Positions 24,471-32,165 of a stretch of 47,883 bases of DNA are shown piece by piece. The stretch is from the NCBI GenBank assembly GCA_039812765.1, contig JBDIBF010000014.1, positions 1-47,883 on the forward strand, in the 5' to 3' direction. This stretch comes from JADJVL01 sp039812765. Its GTDB lineage: Bacteria > Acidobacteriota > Holophagae > Holophagales > Holophagaceae. The notes beneath the pieces are model-generated. The model had not been told where the DNA came from. It did no database searches and saw only the letters and a list, made by a program, of their open reading frames with translations. The position numbers and the translations under genes are program-made. Position 1 is the stretch's first letter, and each line of letters starts with the position of its first letter.

Positions 24471-25690
24471 AGCTGCCGCCGGTCTGGCGCTCCCGGGCCC
24501 TCCGGGCCTTCCTGCTGGCGGCCCTGGTCTCCAACATCGGCAACTGGATGCAGATCTTCACCGAGCAGTGGCTCACCTTGAGCCTCGCGGGCGCGGAGGC
24601 CGCGCGGTGGGGCGGCCGCCTGGCCTTCGCCTCCGGCCTCGCGACCCTGGTGTTCATCCCGCTGGGGGGCTGGATCGCGGACCACCTCCACCGGCCGCGG
24701 GCCCTGGCCGCGGCCCAGCTCTGGCTGATGGCCCTGGCCCTGGCCATGGCGACCCTGGCCTGGAAGGGGCGCCTCGGCCTCCACGGCCTGCTGGCCTTCG
24801 CCCTCGCCGGCGGCGTCGGCGGCGCCTTCGCCATGACCCTGGGGCAGAGCCTCGTGGCCGATCTCGCGGAACCCGGCCTCGTCCCGGCCGCCATGGGCCT
24901 CCTCGGCGTCCAGTTCAACCTCAGCCGCATCCTCGGGCCCACGGTGGCCGCCTTCCTGTTCCCCTTCGTCGGCCCGGCGGGGAACTTCGCCCTGAACGCC
25001 CTGACCTTTCTCCCCCTGCTGGCGGTGGTGGCCCGCATGCGGCGGGCGCCGCCCGCGACGATGGAGGGGGAGGTCCTCTCCTACCACGAGGCCTGGACCG
25101 CCATCCGGGGGCACCGAGGCCTCGGGCTGGTGCTCCTCCTGGCGCTGGTGGCGGGGATCTTCGCCTGGGGCTACTTCGCCCTGCTGCCCGTCTACGGCGC
25201 GAGACTCCTCGGCCTCGGAGAGCGGGGCGTCGCCGGGCTGCTCTCCGCCTTCGGCACCGGCGCGGTGCTGGGCGGCCTGGGGGTGGCCCACGCCTCGCGG
25301 CCGCCCGCCCAGCGCCTCGGCCGCGCCATCCTCGCCTTCGGGGCGGCGGGACTCTGCCTCCTGGTCCTCGCCGCCTGCCCGGACGCACGCCTCGCGCCCT
25401 GGGCCTTCCTGGCCATGGGCCTGCTGCAGGCCACCTTCGCCGGCACCCTGAGCGGGCTGGTGATGGCCTGGGCCCCGGCCGCCCTGCGGGGCCGGATCAA
25501 CGCCATCTACCTGATGGCCATCATCGGCGTGACACCCTTCGGCAACCTCTGCGCCGGCGAGGCCGCCCAGGCCCTGGGCTTCCAGGGTCCACGCTGGGTG
25601 CTGGCCGGGGAGGGCCTGGTGCTGCTCGCCGCCGCCGCGGCGGCCACCGTTCGGCGGCGCCAGATCCCCGATGGACCGGCCCACCCCTAA
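24467..25690 (+). CDS. MFS transporter, EntS-like (MFS_3)
   Basis: The 407-aa membrane protein has about 12 helices. Its opening (ALRAFLLAALVSNIGNWMQI) and the GGWIADHLHRPRAL loop are typical of the EntS/MFS_3 exporter group, which pump out siderophores or drugs by proton exchange. Other recognisable pieces are VQFNLSRILGPTVAAF and GRINAIYLMAIIG. The GTG start overlaps the thiolase stop (GTGA), placing it in a three-gene operon with the YdcF-like and thiolase-like genes. The substrate is unknown. Confidence 0.88.
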   Translation: MKLPPVWRSRALRAFLLAALVSNIGNWMQIFTEQWLTLSLAGAEAARWGGRLAFASGLATLVFIPLGGWIADHLHRPRALAAAQLWLMALALAMATLAWKGRLGLHGLLAFALAGGVGGAFAMTLGQSLVADLAEPGLVPAAMGLLGVQFNLSRILGPTVAAFLFPFVGPAGNFALNALTFLPLLAVVARMRRAPPATMEGEVLSYHEAWTAIRGHRGLGLVLLLALVAGIFAWGYFALLPVYGARLLGLGERGVAGLLSAFGTGAVLGGLGVAHASRPPAQRLGRAILAFGAAGLCLLVLAACPDARLAPWAFLAMGLLQATFAGTLSGLVMAWAPAALRGRINAIYLMAIIGVTPFGNLCAGEAAQALGFQGPRWVLAGEGLVLLAAAAAATVRRRQIPDGPAHP

Positions 25691-25768
25691 ACGAATCCGC
25701 GTTCCGGAACGAAACTAGGAGGTCCCAGTCCGGGTCGATGGTCCATTATGATGTCTTACGAGGTACCC

Positions 25769-26515
25769 ATGCCCGACGCATCCCCGAACGGCGCGCCCCT
25801 GATCCGGCTCCGCGAGATCACGAAGGTCTACCAGATGGGCGACATGGAGGTGCGCGCCCTGGACGGCGTGGACCTGGACATCACCCGGGGCGAGTACGTG
25901 GCCATCATGGGCCCCTCGGGCTCGGGCAAGTCCACGATGATGAACGTCATCGGCTGCCTGGACACGCCCACCACAGGCACCTACGAGCTGAACGGCAAGC
26001 TGGCCAGCAGCATGAGCGACGACGAGCTGGCCCAGATCCGCAACGAGGAGATCGGCTTCGTCTTCCAGACCTTCAACCTGCTGGCCCGGACAACGGCGCT
26101 GCAGAACGTGGAGCTGCCGCTGATCTACGCCGGCCTCTCCCCCGCCGAGCGCCACGCCAAGGCCCAGCAGGCCCTGGAGAACGTGGGCCTGGGCAGCCGC
26201 AGCGACCACATGCCCAACCAGCTCTCCGGCGGCCAGCGCCAGCGCGTGGCCATCGCCCGGGCCCTGGTGAACGACCCCTCCATCCTCCTGGCCGACGAGC
26301 CCACCGGCGCCCTGGATTCCAAGACCAGCATCGAGATCATGGATCTCTTCGAGCAGCTCTTCCAGCGCGGCAACACCATCATCCTCGTCACCCACGAAGA
26401 GGACATCGCCCGCCACGCCCACCGCATCGTGAAGCTCCGCGACGGCAAGATCATCCACGACGAGCCCAACACGCCCATCACGAGCCAGGAGCATCTCGCG
26501 CACCTGAGCCTGTAA
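25769..26515 (+). CDS. ABC transporter ATP-binding protein, MacB/LolD-like
   Basis: The 248-aa ATPase has Walker A GPSGSGKSTMMN (about residues 47-58), the Q-loop in FVFQTFNLLAR, signature LSGGQRQRVAIARAL, Walker B ILLADEPTGALD and the H-loop VTHEEDIA. The sequence is closest in style to the MacB/LolD/FtsE branch, which drives mechanotransmission transporters. No permease gene adjoins it, so the partner must be elsewhere. The ATG at 25769 has GAGG 6 nt upstream and is preferred to an in-frame ATG at 25748, which lies inside a probable -10 box (TATGAT, 25747-25752). Confidence 0.92.
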   Translation: MPDASPNGAPLIRLREITKVYQMGDMEVRALDGVDLDITRGEYVAIMGPSGSGKSTMMNVIGCLDTPTTGTYELNGKLASSMSDDELAQIRNEEIGFVFQTFNLLARTTALQNVELPLIYAGLSPAERHAKAQQALENVGLGSRSDHMPNQLSGGQRQRVAIARALVNDPSILLADEPTGALDSKTSIEIMDLFEQLFQRGNTIILVTHEEDIARHAHRIVKLRDGKIIHDEPNTPITSQEHLAHLSL

Positions 26516-26544
26516 CGTGGCATGAAGGCCGAGGTCGTTCCGGC

Positions 26545-26702
26545 GTTGACGCGGACCGGAGCCGGTTGAGGCTGACCGTGAGCCGTTGACGTTGACCTTC
26601 AGCCGTTGACCTTGACGTTGACCTTCAGCCGTTGACCTTGACCTTCAAACGGCACCTCGATCGGGCGCCGCCGCGCTTTCCGGCGACGCCCGATCGAGGT
26701 GC
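26545..26702 (+). repeat. hexamer array plus hairpin element (copy 2)
   Basis: From 26545 to about 26650 the sequence is built of TTGAC-type hexamers (GTTGAC, CTTGAC, CTTCAG) with occasional CC inserts, arranged as blocks repeated about three times. A hairpin follows: GCACCTCGATCGGGCG (26652-26667) pairs perfectly with 26687-26702, and an inner CGCCG/CGGCG pair extends it. The outer 13 bp equal those of the element at 17234-17284. It lies between the ABC ATPase and carbonic anhydrase genes. This 631-bp gap holds no convincing gene. Confidence 0.85.
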
Positions 26703-26878
26703 GGCCAAGCGACAGCGCGGCAGGAACAAGAATCCTGAAGGTCCCCGTGCCGCGGGACACGGTGGGACGAAATCTGGTTCGACCCGCCGGCCATGCAGGA
26801 TCGTCGCCGCCGTGCCTCGCCCGAAAGCCCGTCACCACCCTGCCCCTTCGTCCCTCCCCTGCCGCGCTCCGCTTGGCC

Positions 26879-27016
26879 GCATGCGAGTCCGCCGCGGCAT
26901 GAAGCCGCCGCGGCGGACTCGCATGCCTTTGGAAGGTCAAGGTCAACTTCAAGGTCAAGGTCAAGGTCAACGTCAAACTCAATTTCAATCCCTGGGTCGG
27001 GTTCAACTTCAAAGTC
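26879..27016 (-). repeat. hairpin plus hexamer array element in reverse orientation (copy 3)
   Basis: A perfect 20-bp stem (26879-26898 with 26907-26926, 8-nt loop) is followed by fourteen exactly phased hexamers from 26933 to 27016: AAGGTC, AAGGTC, AACTTC, AAGGTC and so on. On the minus strand these read GACCTT, the same family as the TTGAC hexamers of copies 1 and 2. The unit is thus inverted relative to copy 2. Its stem sequence is unrelated to the other two. About 176 bp separate the two hairpins. Confidence 0.85.
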
Positions 27017-27146
27017 GAGGAGAACACGACCACGCGCACCGCACGGACGGGTCGCCAGTACTGGGCCTGCTTCCGGAAAGAGGCCACCTCCCGCCCCTCA
27101 CCCGCCCCAGGCGACGGCCGCCCCCCTGCCCCGCTAATCTGGAGCC

Positions 27147-27821
27147 ATGCAGAAGCTCGTCGAAGGGATCCACCACTTCCAGCGGGAGGTCTTCGCCACC
27201 CACCAGGAGCTGTTCGCGCGGCTCCAGGACCGGCAGGCGCCGGAGACGCTGTTCATCACCTGCTCGGACAGCCGCATCAACCCGAACCTCATCACCCAGA
27301 CCCTGCCTGGCGAGCTGTTCATCCTGCGCAACGCGGGGAACCTGGTGCCGCCCTACGACGACCACCTGGGCGGCGACGCGGCGACCATCGAGTTCGCGGT
27401 GGCGGCGCTGAACGTGAAGGACATCATCGTCTGCGGCCATTCGGGCTGCGGGGCCATGCACGCCCTGCTGCACCCGGAGCGCCTGGCGGCCCTGCCCGCC
27501 TGCGCCGCCTGGCTGAAGCACGCGGAGAAGACCAAGGCCATCATCGAGGGCAGCTACGCCCACCTCGCCGAGGACGCCCCTCGGCTGACGGCCACGGTGG
27601 AGGAGAACGTCCTGGTGCAGCTGGAGCACCTGCGCACCCACCCGGCGGTGGCCGCCGGCATGGCCACGGGCCGGCTGCACCTCCATGGCTGGGTCTACAA
27701 GATCGAGACCGGCGAGGTGTTCGCCTACGACGCCGCCTCGGGGCAGTTCCGCTCCCTCACCGGGGACGCGTCCCAGGCCCCACCGGTGGACGCTTCGCGC
27801 CTCGGCGAGCTGTCCATCTGA
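27147..27821 (+). CDS. can: beta-class carbonic anhydrase
   Basis: The 224-aa enzyme interconverts CO2 and bicarbonate. Zinc ligands are visible: Cys and Asp in FITCSDSRINPNLI (residues 36-49) and His and Cys in VCGHSGCGAM near residues 95-104. Length and the segment LRNAGNLVPPYD are typical. No signal peptide is seen, so it is cytoplasmic. A TAATCT box lies 6 nt before the ATG (27135-27140), suggesting a leaderless transcript. GGAG directly before the ATG is too close to serve as a ribosome-binding site. It converges with the CocE-like gene, leaving 3 nt between stops. Confidence 0.93.
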   Translation: MQKLVEGIHHFQREVFATHQELFARLQDRQAPETLFITCSDSRINPNLITQTLPGELFILRNAGNLVPPYDDHLGGDAATIEFAVAALNVKDIIVCGHSGCGAMHALLHPERLAALPACAAWLKHAEKTKAIIEGSYAHLAEDAPRLTATVEENVLVQLEHLRTHPAVAAGMATGRLHLHGWVYKIETGEVFAYDAASGQFRSLTGDASQAPPVDASRLGELSI

Positions 27822-27824
27822 GGC

Positions 27825-29696
27825 TCAACGGCCCGCCAGCACCGGGAGCTCCAGGCGCGAACCCCCGGGGCCGCCCCGGTGGATGCGCACCGTCGCGGCG
27901 CGGAAGTCCTTCTCCCTGGCCTTCGAGATGTCCATGAAGCGCTGGGGGTTGAGGTCCAGCAGGGGGAACCAGGTGCTCTGCACCTGGACCATCAGCCGGT
28001 GGCCCTGCTTGAAGGTGTGGAAGACGTCGTTGAGGGCGTAGTCCACCTTCGCGGGCACGCCGGGCTTGAAGGGCTCGGGCTTCGAGAGCGACTTTCGGAA
28101 CTTGCCCCGCATCACCTCGCCCCGCACCAGCTGCTGCATGCCGCCGAGCCGGCTGGCCTTGGCGTCCCAGGGGCTCTCGGGGGCCTTGGCCTCGGGATCC
28201 TTGAAATCGTCGGGATAGACGTCGATCACCTTCACCACGAAGTCGGCGTCGGTGCCGGTGGTGCTCGCCACGAGGTGCACCTGGACGGGGCCGGCCAGGG
28301 TGAGGTCGCGCGCCAGGGGTTCCGTCTCGAAGACCAGCACGTCCGGACGGCGGGCGGCGAAGCGCTGGTCGGCCACCATGTACTCCTTGGGCATGCCGAT
28401 GTCGATGCCGTTCCAGAAGGGCACGGGCCGCTTCGGATCCGACACGTAGGCCTCGGCACCCTTCCCCGCCGGCGCGGACCAGGCCAGGCGGTTCCCGGCG
28501 TCGAACCACACGGTGGTGGCCTTCGCCTCCCTCGGAGGCCAGGCGTCCAGGTGGCGCCAGACGTTGGTCCCGGTCTCGAAGACGGTGGCCTTCGCCAGCT
28601 TCGGATCCGGAGCGTCCTTGAGGTGGTGCATGAAGAAGGGGAACTCGATCTCCCGCTGGTAGGTCTCGCTGGTCTTCGAGCCGAAGCGCACGTCCCCGAG
28701 CCGGTCCCCGCCGGTCCGCGACCAGCCGCCGTGGACCCACGGGCCCATGACAAGCCGGGCGTCCGTGGCCGGGGATTGGGCCTGGAGGACCTTGTGCACC
28801 TGGAGGGCGCCGAAGAGGTTTTCGGCGTCGAACCAGCCGCCCACGGTGAGCACCGCGGGCTTCACGTCCTTCAGGTGGGGCCGGAGGTTCCGCGCCTGCC
28901 AGAAGGCGTCGAAGGTGGGATGGGCCAGCATCTCGGTCCAGAACGCGATGCGCCTCCCGGCGTACTTCGGATCCTCGCTGTGCCCCAGCCCGCCCATGTC
29001 GAGGAAGAAGGCGTAGCCGTCGGCGGTGCCATGGTCGTAGGGCGTGGGCCAGGCGCTGGTGGGCTTGGGCCGGGCCTGGCCGAAGTTCATCATGAAATTG
29101 AAGGCGTGGGGCAGCCAGAGCGCCCCGTTGCGGTGGAAGTCGTCGCCGGTGAACCAGTCGGTGACCGGCGCCTGGGGGCTGGCGGCCTTCAGGGCCGGGT
29201 GCGCGCCGACCATGCCGGCGGCGGTGTAGAAGCCCGGATAGCTGATGCCCCACTGGCCCACCCGGCCGTTGTGGCCCGCCACGTTCTTCAGGATCCAGTC
29301 GATGGTGTCGAAGGTGTCGCTGCTCTCGTCGATGTCCTTGGGCCCCTGCTTCACGTCGAGATGGGGTGTCATGTTGACGAAGTCGCCTTCGCTCATCAGG
29401 CGGCCGCGCACGTCCTGGTAGACGAAGATGAAGCCCTCCCTGCCGAAGAGGGGCGAGGGGCCCAGGTCGCTCTTGACCTTGTCCTCGCCGTAGGGCGCCA
29501 CGCTGTAGGGCGTGCGATTGAGCATCACGGGGTAGGCCTTGCCGGAATCCTTGGGCATGTAGATGGCGGTGAAGAGCTTCACGCCGTCGCGCATCGGGAT
29601 CAGCACCTCGCGCTTGGTGTAGTGCTCCTTCACGTAGTCGAGGCCCTGGGCGGCGAGGAGACCGGGGAGGAACGCGAGGAGGGCGGCGCGGCGCAT
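27825..29696 (-). CDS. CocE/NonD family alpha/beta hydrolase (X-Pro dipeptidyl-peptidase type)
   Basis: The 623-aa secreted enzyme has a signal peptide (MRRAALLAFLPGLLAAQG). The acylase/peptidase S15 fold follows, with MRDGVKLFTAIYMP, YQDVRGRLMSEGDF and the nucleophile Ser in GQWGISYPGFY near residue 145. The C-terminal jelly-roll domain of the family begins near residue 390 (VLVFETEPLARDLTLAGPVQ) and ends with HRLMVQVQSTWFPLLDLNPQ. Substrates in the family are esters, amides and prolyl peptides; the true one is unknown. The ATG at 29696 has GGAG upstream. Confidence 0.9.
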   Translation of the reverse strand: MRRAALLAFLPGLLAAQGLDYVKEHYTKREVLIPMRDGVKLFTAIYMPKDSGKAYPVMLNRTPYSVAPYGEDKVKSDLGPSPLFGREGFIFVYQDVRGRLMSEGDFVNMTPHLDVKQGPKDIDESSDTFDTIDWILKNVAGHNGRVGQWGISYPGFYTAAGMVGAHPALKAASPQAPVTDWFTGDDFHRNGALWLPHAFNFMMNFGQARPKPTSAWPTPYDHGTADGYAFFLDMGGLGHSEDPKYAGRRIAFWTEMLAHPTFDAFWQARNLRPHLKDVKPAVLTVGGWFDAENLFGALQVHKVLQAQSPATDARLVMGPWVHGGWSRTGGDRLGDVRFGSKTSETYQREIEFPFFMHHLKDAPDPKLAKATVFETGTNVWRHLDAWPPREAKATTVWFDAGNRLAWSAPAGKGAEAYVSDPKRPVPFWNGIDIGMPKEYMVADQRFAARRPDVLVFETEPLARDLTLAGPVQVHLVASTTGTDADFVVKVIDVYPDDFKDPEAKAPESPWDAKASRLGGMQQLVRGEVMRGKFRKSLSKPEPFKPGVPAKVDYALNDVFHTFKQGHRLMVQVQSTWFPLLDLNPQRFMDISKAREKDFRAATVRIHRGGPGGSRLELPVLAGR

Positions 29697-29717
29697 GCGG
29701 GCTCCGGAAGGTGGAAC

Positions 29718-29725
29718 GTAGCCTA
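29718..29725 (-). promoter_or_regulatory. GTAGCCTA motif upstream of CocE-like gene
   Basis: TAGGCTAC on the minus strand lies 21 nt before the ATG of the CocE-like gene, a good distance for a -10 box with a short leader. The same 8-mer precedes the kinase gene at 33356. No matching -35 is evident. Confidence 0.4.
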
Positions 29726-29807
29726 GCAGGGCTTTCCTCGCCTTGCGAGGCTTGGGGGCGAGGTTGCGCGCGGGAGAGGGATCCGTCAGATTCAAGCAAG
29801 CACTCGC

Positions 29808-30293
29808 ATGGAGCCCGCCTTGGGCAAGTTCGCCGATCTCGACGCCCTCAACCTCAGCCCCGCCGCCCGCAAGGCCGCGGAGCACCTGAAGTCCCGCTAC
29901 CCCTCGGTGCAGATCACTTCGGGTCGGCGGACCCGGGAGGACCAGGCGCGGATCCTGGCCCGCAACGTCCAGGCCCAGCGGGACTACCTGGCGACCGCCT
30001 ACAAGGACTGCAGCGCGAAGCGCGCCTGCCAGGAGTGGGTGGAGGCCCACCCCGACGCCATCACCGAGTCCGACCTGGCCTCAGGCCTGCTCGGCGTGCT
30101 CGAAGGCTTCGACACCTTCGCCCTCGCCAAGCTCAGCAAGCACTTCACCGGCGACGCCTTCGACGTCAAGCCCCCCGCCCTGAACCCCGAGGACGTGAAG
30201 GCCGAGATGCAGAAGCTGCCCGGGCTGGAGCGGTTCATGGAGCGGCGGGACGGGAGCCTGGTGCGGTGGCACGCGCAGTTCGGGAAGAAGTAG
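29808..30293 (+). CDS. M15-like D-Ala-D-Ala carboxypeptidase domain protein
   Basis: The 161-aa protein has an M15-type metallopeptidase layout: SGRRTREDQARIL near residue 38, then SKHFTGDAFDV with His and Asp ligands (about 110-120), and WHAQF near the C-terminus with the third ligand His. Such enzymes trim peptide stems of peptidoglycan or act as phage-type endolysins. No signal peptide or membrane helix is present, which is unusual for a housekeeping wall enzyme and closer to endolysins. No phage genes are nearby. Family assignment rests on motifs only. Confidence 0.65.
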   Translation: MEPALGKFADLDALNLSPAARKAAEHLKSRYPSVQITSGRRTREDQARILARNVQAQRDYLATAYKDCSAKRACQEWVEAHPDAITESDLASGLLGVLEGFDTFALAKLSKHFTGDAFDVKPPALNPEDVKAEMQKLPGLERFMERRDGSLVRWHAQFGKK

Positions 30294-30307
30294 GCCCCTC
30301 GATTCCG

Positions 30308-30390
30308 TGCCGGCGGTCGGACTCGAACCGACACTTGGTTGCCCAAAACAGATTTTGAGTCTGTCGCGTCTGCCATTTCGCCACGCCGGC
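30308..30390 (-). tRNA. tRNA-Leu (anticodon CAA)
   Basis: On the minus strand a 7-bp acceptor stem (GCCGGCG with CGCCGGC) closes a cloverleaf. The anticodon loop is CTCAAAA, anticodon CAA, which reads UUG leucine codons. A long variable arm typical of leucine tRNAs lies between it and the T loop GGTTCGAGTCC. The D-arm reads GGCGAAATGGCAGACGC. CCA is not encoded. Confidence 0.93.
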
Positions 30391-30436
30391 GGCGGAGGGC
30401 CAGGATACAGCGCGGGCGCGGGTCTGGCTACGCCGC

Positions 30437-32149
30437 TCAGATCGCCGTCAGCGGGATCCGCCGGCCCATGCCGAAGGCCTTGGGGCTCACCTTCAATCCA
30501 TAGGGCAGCTGCCGCCGCTTGAACTCCGTCGCCCTCAGCAGGCCGAGGATGCGGGGCAGGTTCGCGCGTGCATTCGCGAGGTCCTCCCCGTCCAGGAAGC
30601 AGGCAAGGTCCTCGGCCAGGTCCTCCTCGGGCCGCTGGGCCTCGACCGCCGCGCCGAGGATGGCGTCGAGCTGGGCGTAGGGCAGGAGGCTGGCCTCGTC
30701 GGTCTGGCCGGGCTTCAGCTCGGCGGTGGGCACGCGGTTCAGGATGCCCGGCGTGATGGCCTCGCCCATCTGCCGCGCCAGGGCGTAGATCCGCGCCTTG
30801 AGGCAGTCCGCGAGGGGCCCGAAGGCGCCGATGCCGTCGCCGTAGAGGGTGAAGTAGCCCGTGGCCGCCTCGCTCTTGTTGCCGGTGTTGAGCACCGCCA
30901 GGCGCTTCGTGCCGAGCGTCCCCTGGATCTCCGCCTCGCTGGTGAGCGCCATCAGCAGCATGGCGCGGCTGCGGCTCTGGAGGTTCTCATCGGTCAGTGA
31001 GAACTCCCGCTGCGGCAAGGCCGCCTTCAAGGCCTCTGTGGCGCCTGAAAACGGCAGGTCCGCGTCCACCTCGAGGAGGCCGATCCCGAGCCGACCGGCC
31101 TGGTCCTTCGCCAGATCGAGGCTCTCCCGGCTGCTGAAGCGCGTGGGCAGCGCCACCGCCAGCACCCGCTCCGGCCCCAGCGCCTCCGCCGCCAGGGCCG
31201 CCGCCACGGCGCTGTCGATGCCGCCGCTGAGGCCAAGCACGAAGCCCTCCACCCCCTGCTTGCGCGCATTGCCGCGGATCCCCATCACCAGCGCCTGGCG
31301 CAGCCAGTCGCCTTCCGCGAGGTCCTCGGGCCAGCGCGTGCCAGGCGCATCGGAATCCACGATCAGCGTGGTCTCGATGAACTCCGGCCCGTCCTGCCAG
31401 GACCCGTCCGGCTGGGCGAGGCCTGAGCCGCCGTCGAAGAGGAGCCAGCTCTCGGCGCCCACCCGGGACGCATAGACCACCGGGATGCCGTGCTTCGACG
31501 CCAGTCCGGCGATGAGACGGCGGCGTTGCTGGGCCTTCGACGGCACGGCCCAGGGCGCCGACCACCCCGGCGGCACCCAGCTTCCGAGGTTGCCCGGGCT
31601 CGCGGAGGCGTTGAGGATGAGCGTCGCGCCCTTCCGCGCCAGGTCGCTGATGGGGTCCGCCGCGTAGGTCACCGGGGCGTTGCTCAGGCTCGGGTCCGCC
31701 CAGAGGTCCTCGCAGATGCTGATCCCGATGCGATGGCCGGCGAACGAGATCAGGGGCTGGACCTCGAGGGACGGCTCGAACCAGCGCGCCTCGTCGAAGA
31801 CGTCGTACTCCGGCAGGGCCCGCTTGCGGACGACGTGGCGCCGGACGCCGCCCTCGCACCACCAGAGTTCGTTCCAGAGGCGTCCTGACGGCGCCGGCGT
31901 GGCGGTCCCGAAGAGCAGCGGCACCGATCCGCTGAGGGAGGCCAGGCGCGCGGACTCGGCCTCGATGCGGGCCCGCAGGCCCGGCTCCCACAGCCGGTCC
32001 TCGGCGAGGTAGCCCGGCACGGCCAGCTCCGGCGCCAGCACGAGCTGGGCCCCCTTCCCCACCGCGTCGGCGTAGGCCGCCGCGACCCGCCGGCCGTTGC
32101 CTTCCGCATCCCCGAGGCGGGCGTCGAGCTGGAGGAGGGCGATCTTCAT
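30437..32149 (-). CDS. nadE: glutamine-dependent NAD+ synthetase
   Basis: The 570-aa enzyme makes NAD from nicotinate adenine dinucleotide, ATP and glutamine. The N-terminal nitrilase-type glutaminase (1-260) has the catalytic Glu in VLAPELAVPGY, Lys in RKRALPEYDVF and Cys in IGISICEDLW. The synthetase domain has the PP-loop GLSGGIDSAVAAALA near residue 305 and a C-terminal DEASLLPYAQLDAI segment. It has no ribosome-binding site. A TACCCT box (32156-32161) lies 6 nt before the ATG. It follows the histidine kinase gene by 16 nt. Confidence 0.95.
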   Translation of the reverse strand: MKIALLQLDARLGDAEGNGRRVAAAYADAVGKGAQLVLAPELAVPGYLAEDRLWEPGLRARIEAESARLASLSGSVPLLFGTATPAPSGRLWNELWWCEGGVRRHVVRKRALPEYDVFDEARWFEPSLEVQPLISFAGHRIGISICEDLWADPSLSNAPVTYAADPISDLARKGATLILNASASPGNLGSWVPPGWSAPWAVPSKAQQRRRLIAGLASKHGIPVVYASRVGAESWLLFDGGSGLAQPDGSWQDGPEFIETTLIVDSDAPGTRWPEDLAEGDWLRQALVMGIRGNARKQGVEGFVLGLSGGIDSAVAAALAAEALGPERVLAVALPTRFSSRESLDLAKDQAGRLGIGLLEVDADLPFSGATEALKAALPQREFSLTDENLQSRSRAMLLMALTSEAEIQGTLGTKRLAVLNTGNKSEAATGYFTLYGDGIGAFGPLADCLKARIYALARQMGEAITPGILNRVPTAELKPGQTDEASLLPYAQLDAILGAAVEAQRPEEDLAEDLACFLDGEDLANARANLPRILGLLRATEFKRRQLPYGLKVSPKAFGMGRRIPLTAI

Positions 32150-32155
32150 GCGACC

Positions 32156-32161
32156 AGGGTA
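32156..32161 (-). promoter_or_regulatory. TACCCT -10 box, leaderless start of nadE
   Basis: GATACCCTGG on the minus strand ends 4 nt before the nadE ATG, with the hexamer TACCCT 6 nt from the start codon. Transcription would start at or next to the ATG. The same TACCCTGG occurs before the genes at 42435 and 45020. Confidence 0.45.
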
Positions 32162-32165
32162 TCGC

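Noticed and set aside
26545..27016. CRISPR array
   Set aside because: Units are 6-8 bp with no spacers and vary in sequence; no cas genes are present.
26599..27087. A 162-codon minus-strand frame with a Leu-Thr repeat
   Set aside because: It is produced by the hexamer array and hairpins; the rest is Arg-rich without a domain. Kept only as a question in the hexamer finding.
30296..30392. Short protein frames over the tRNA
   Set aside because: They are the usual translated shadows of a tRNA-Leu gene.
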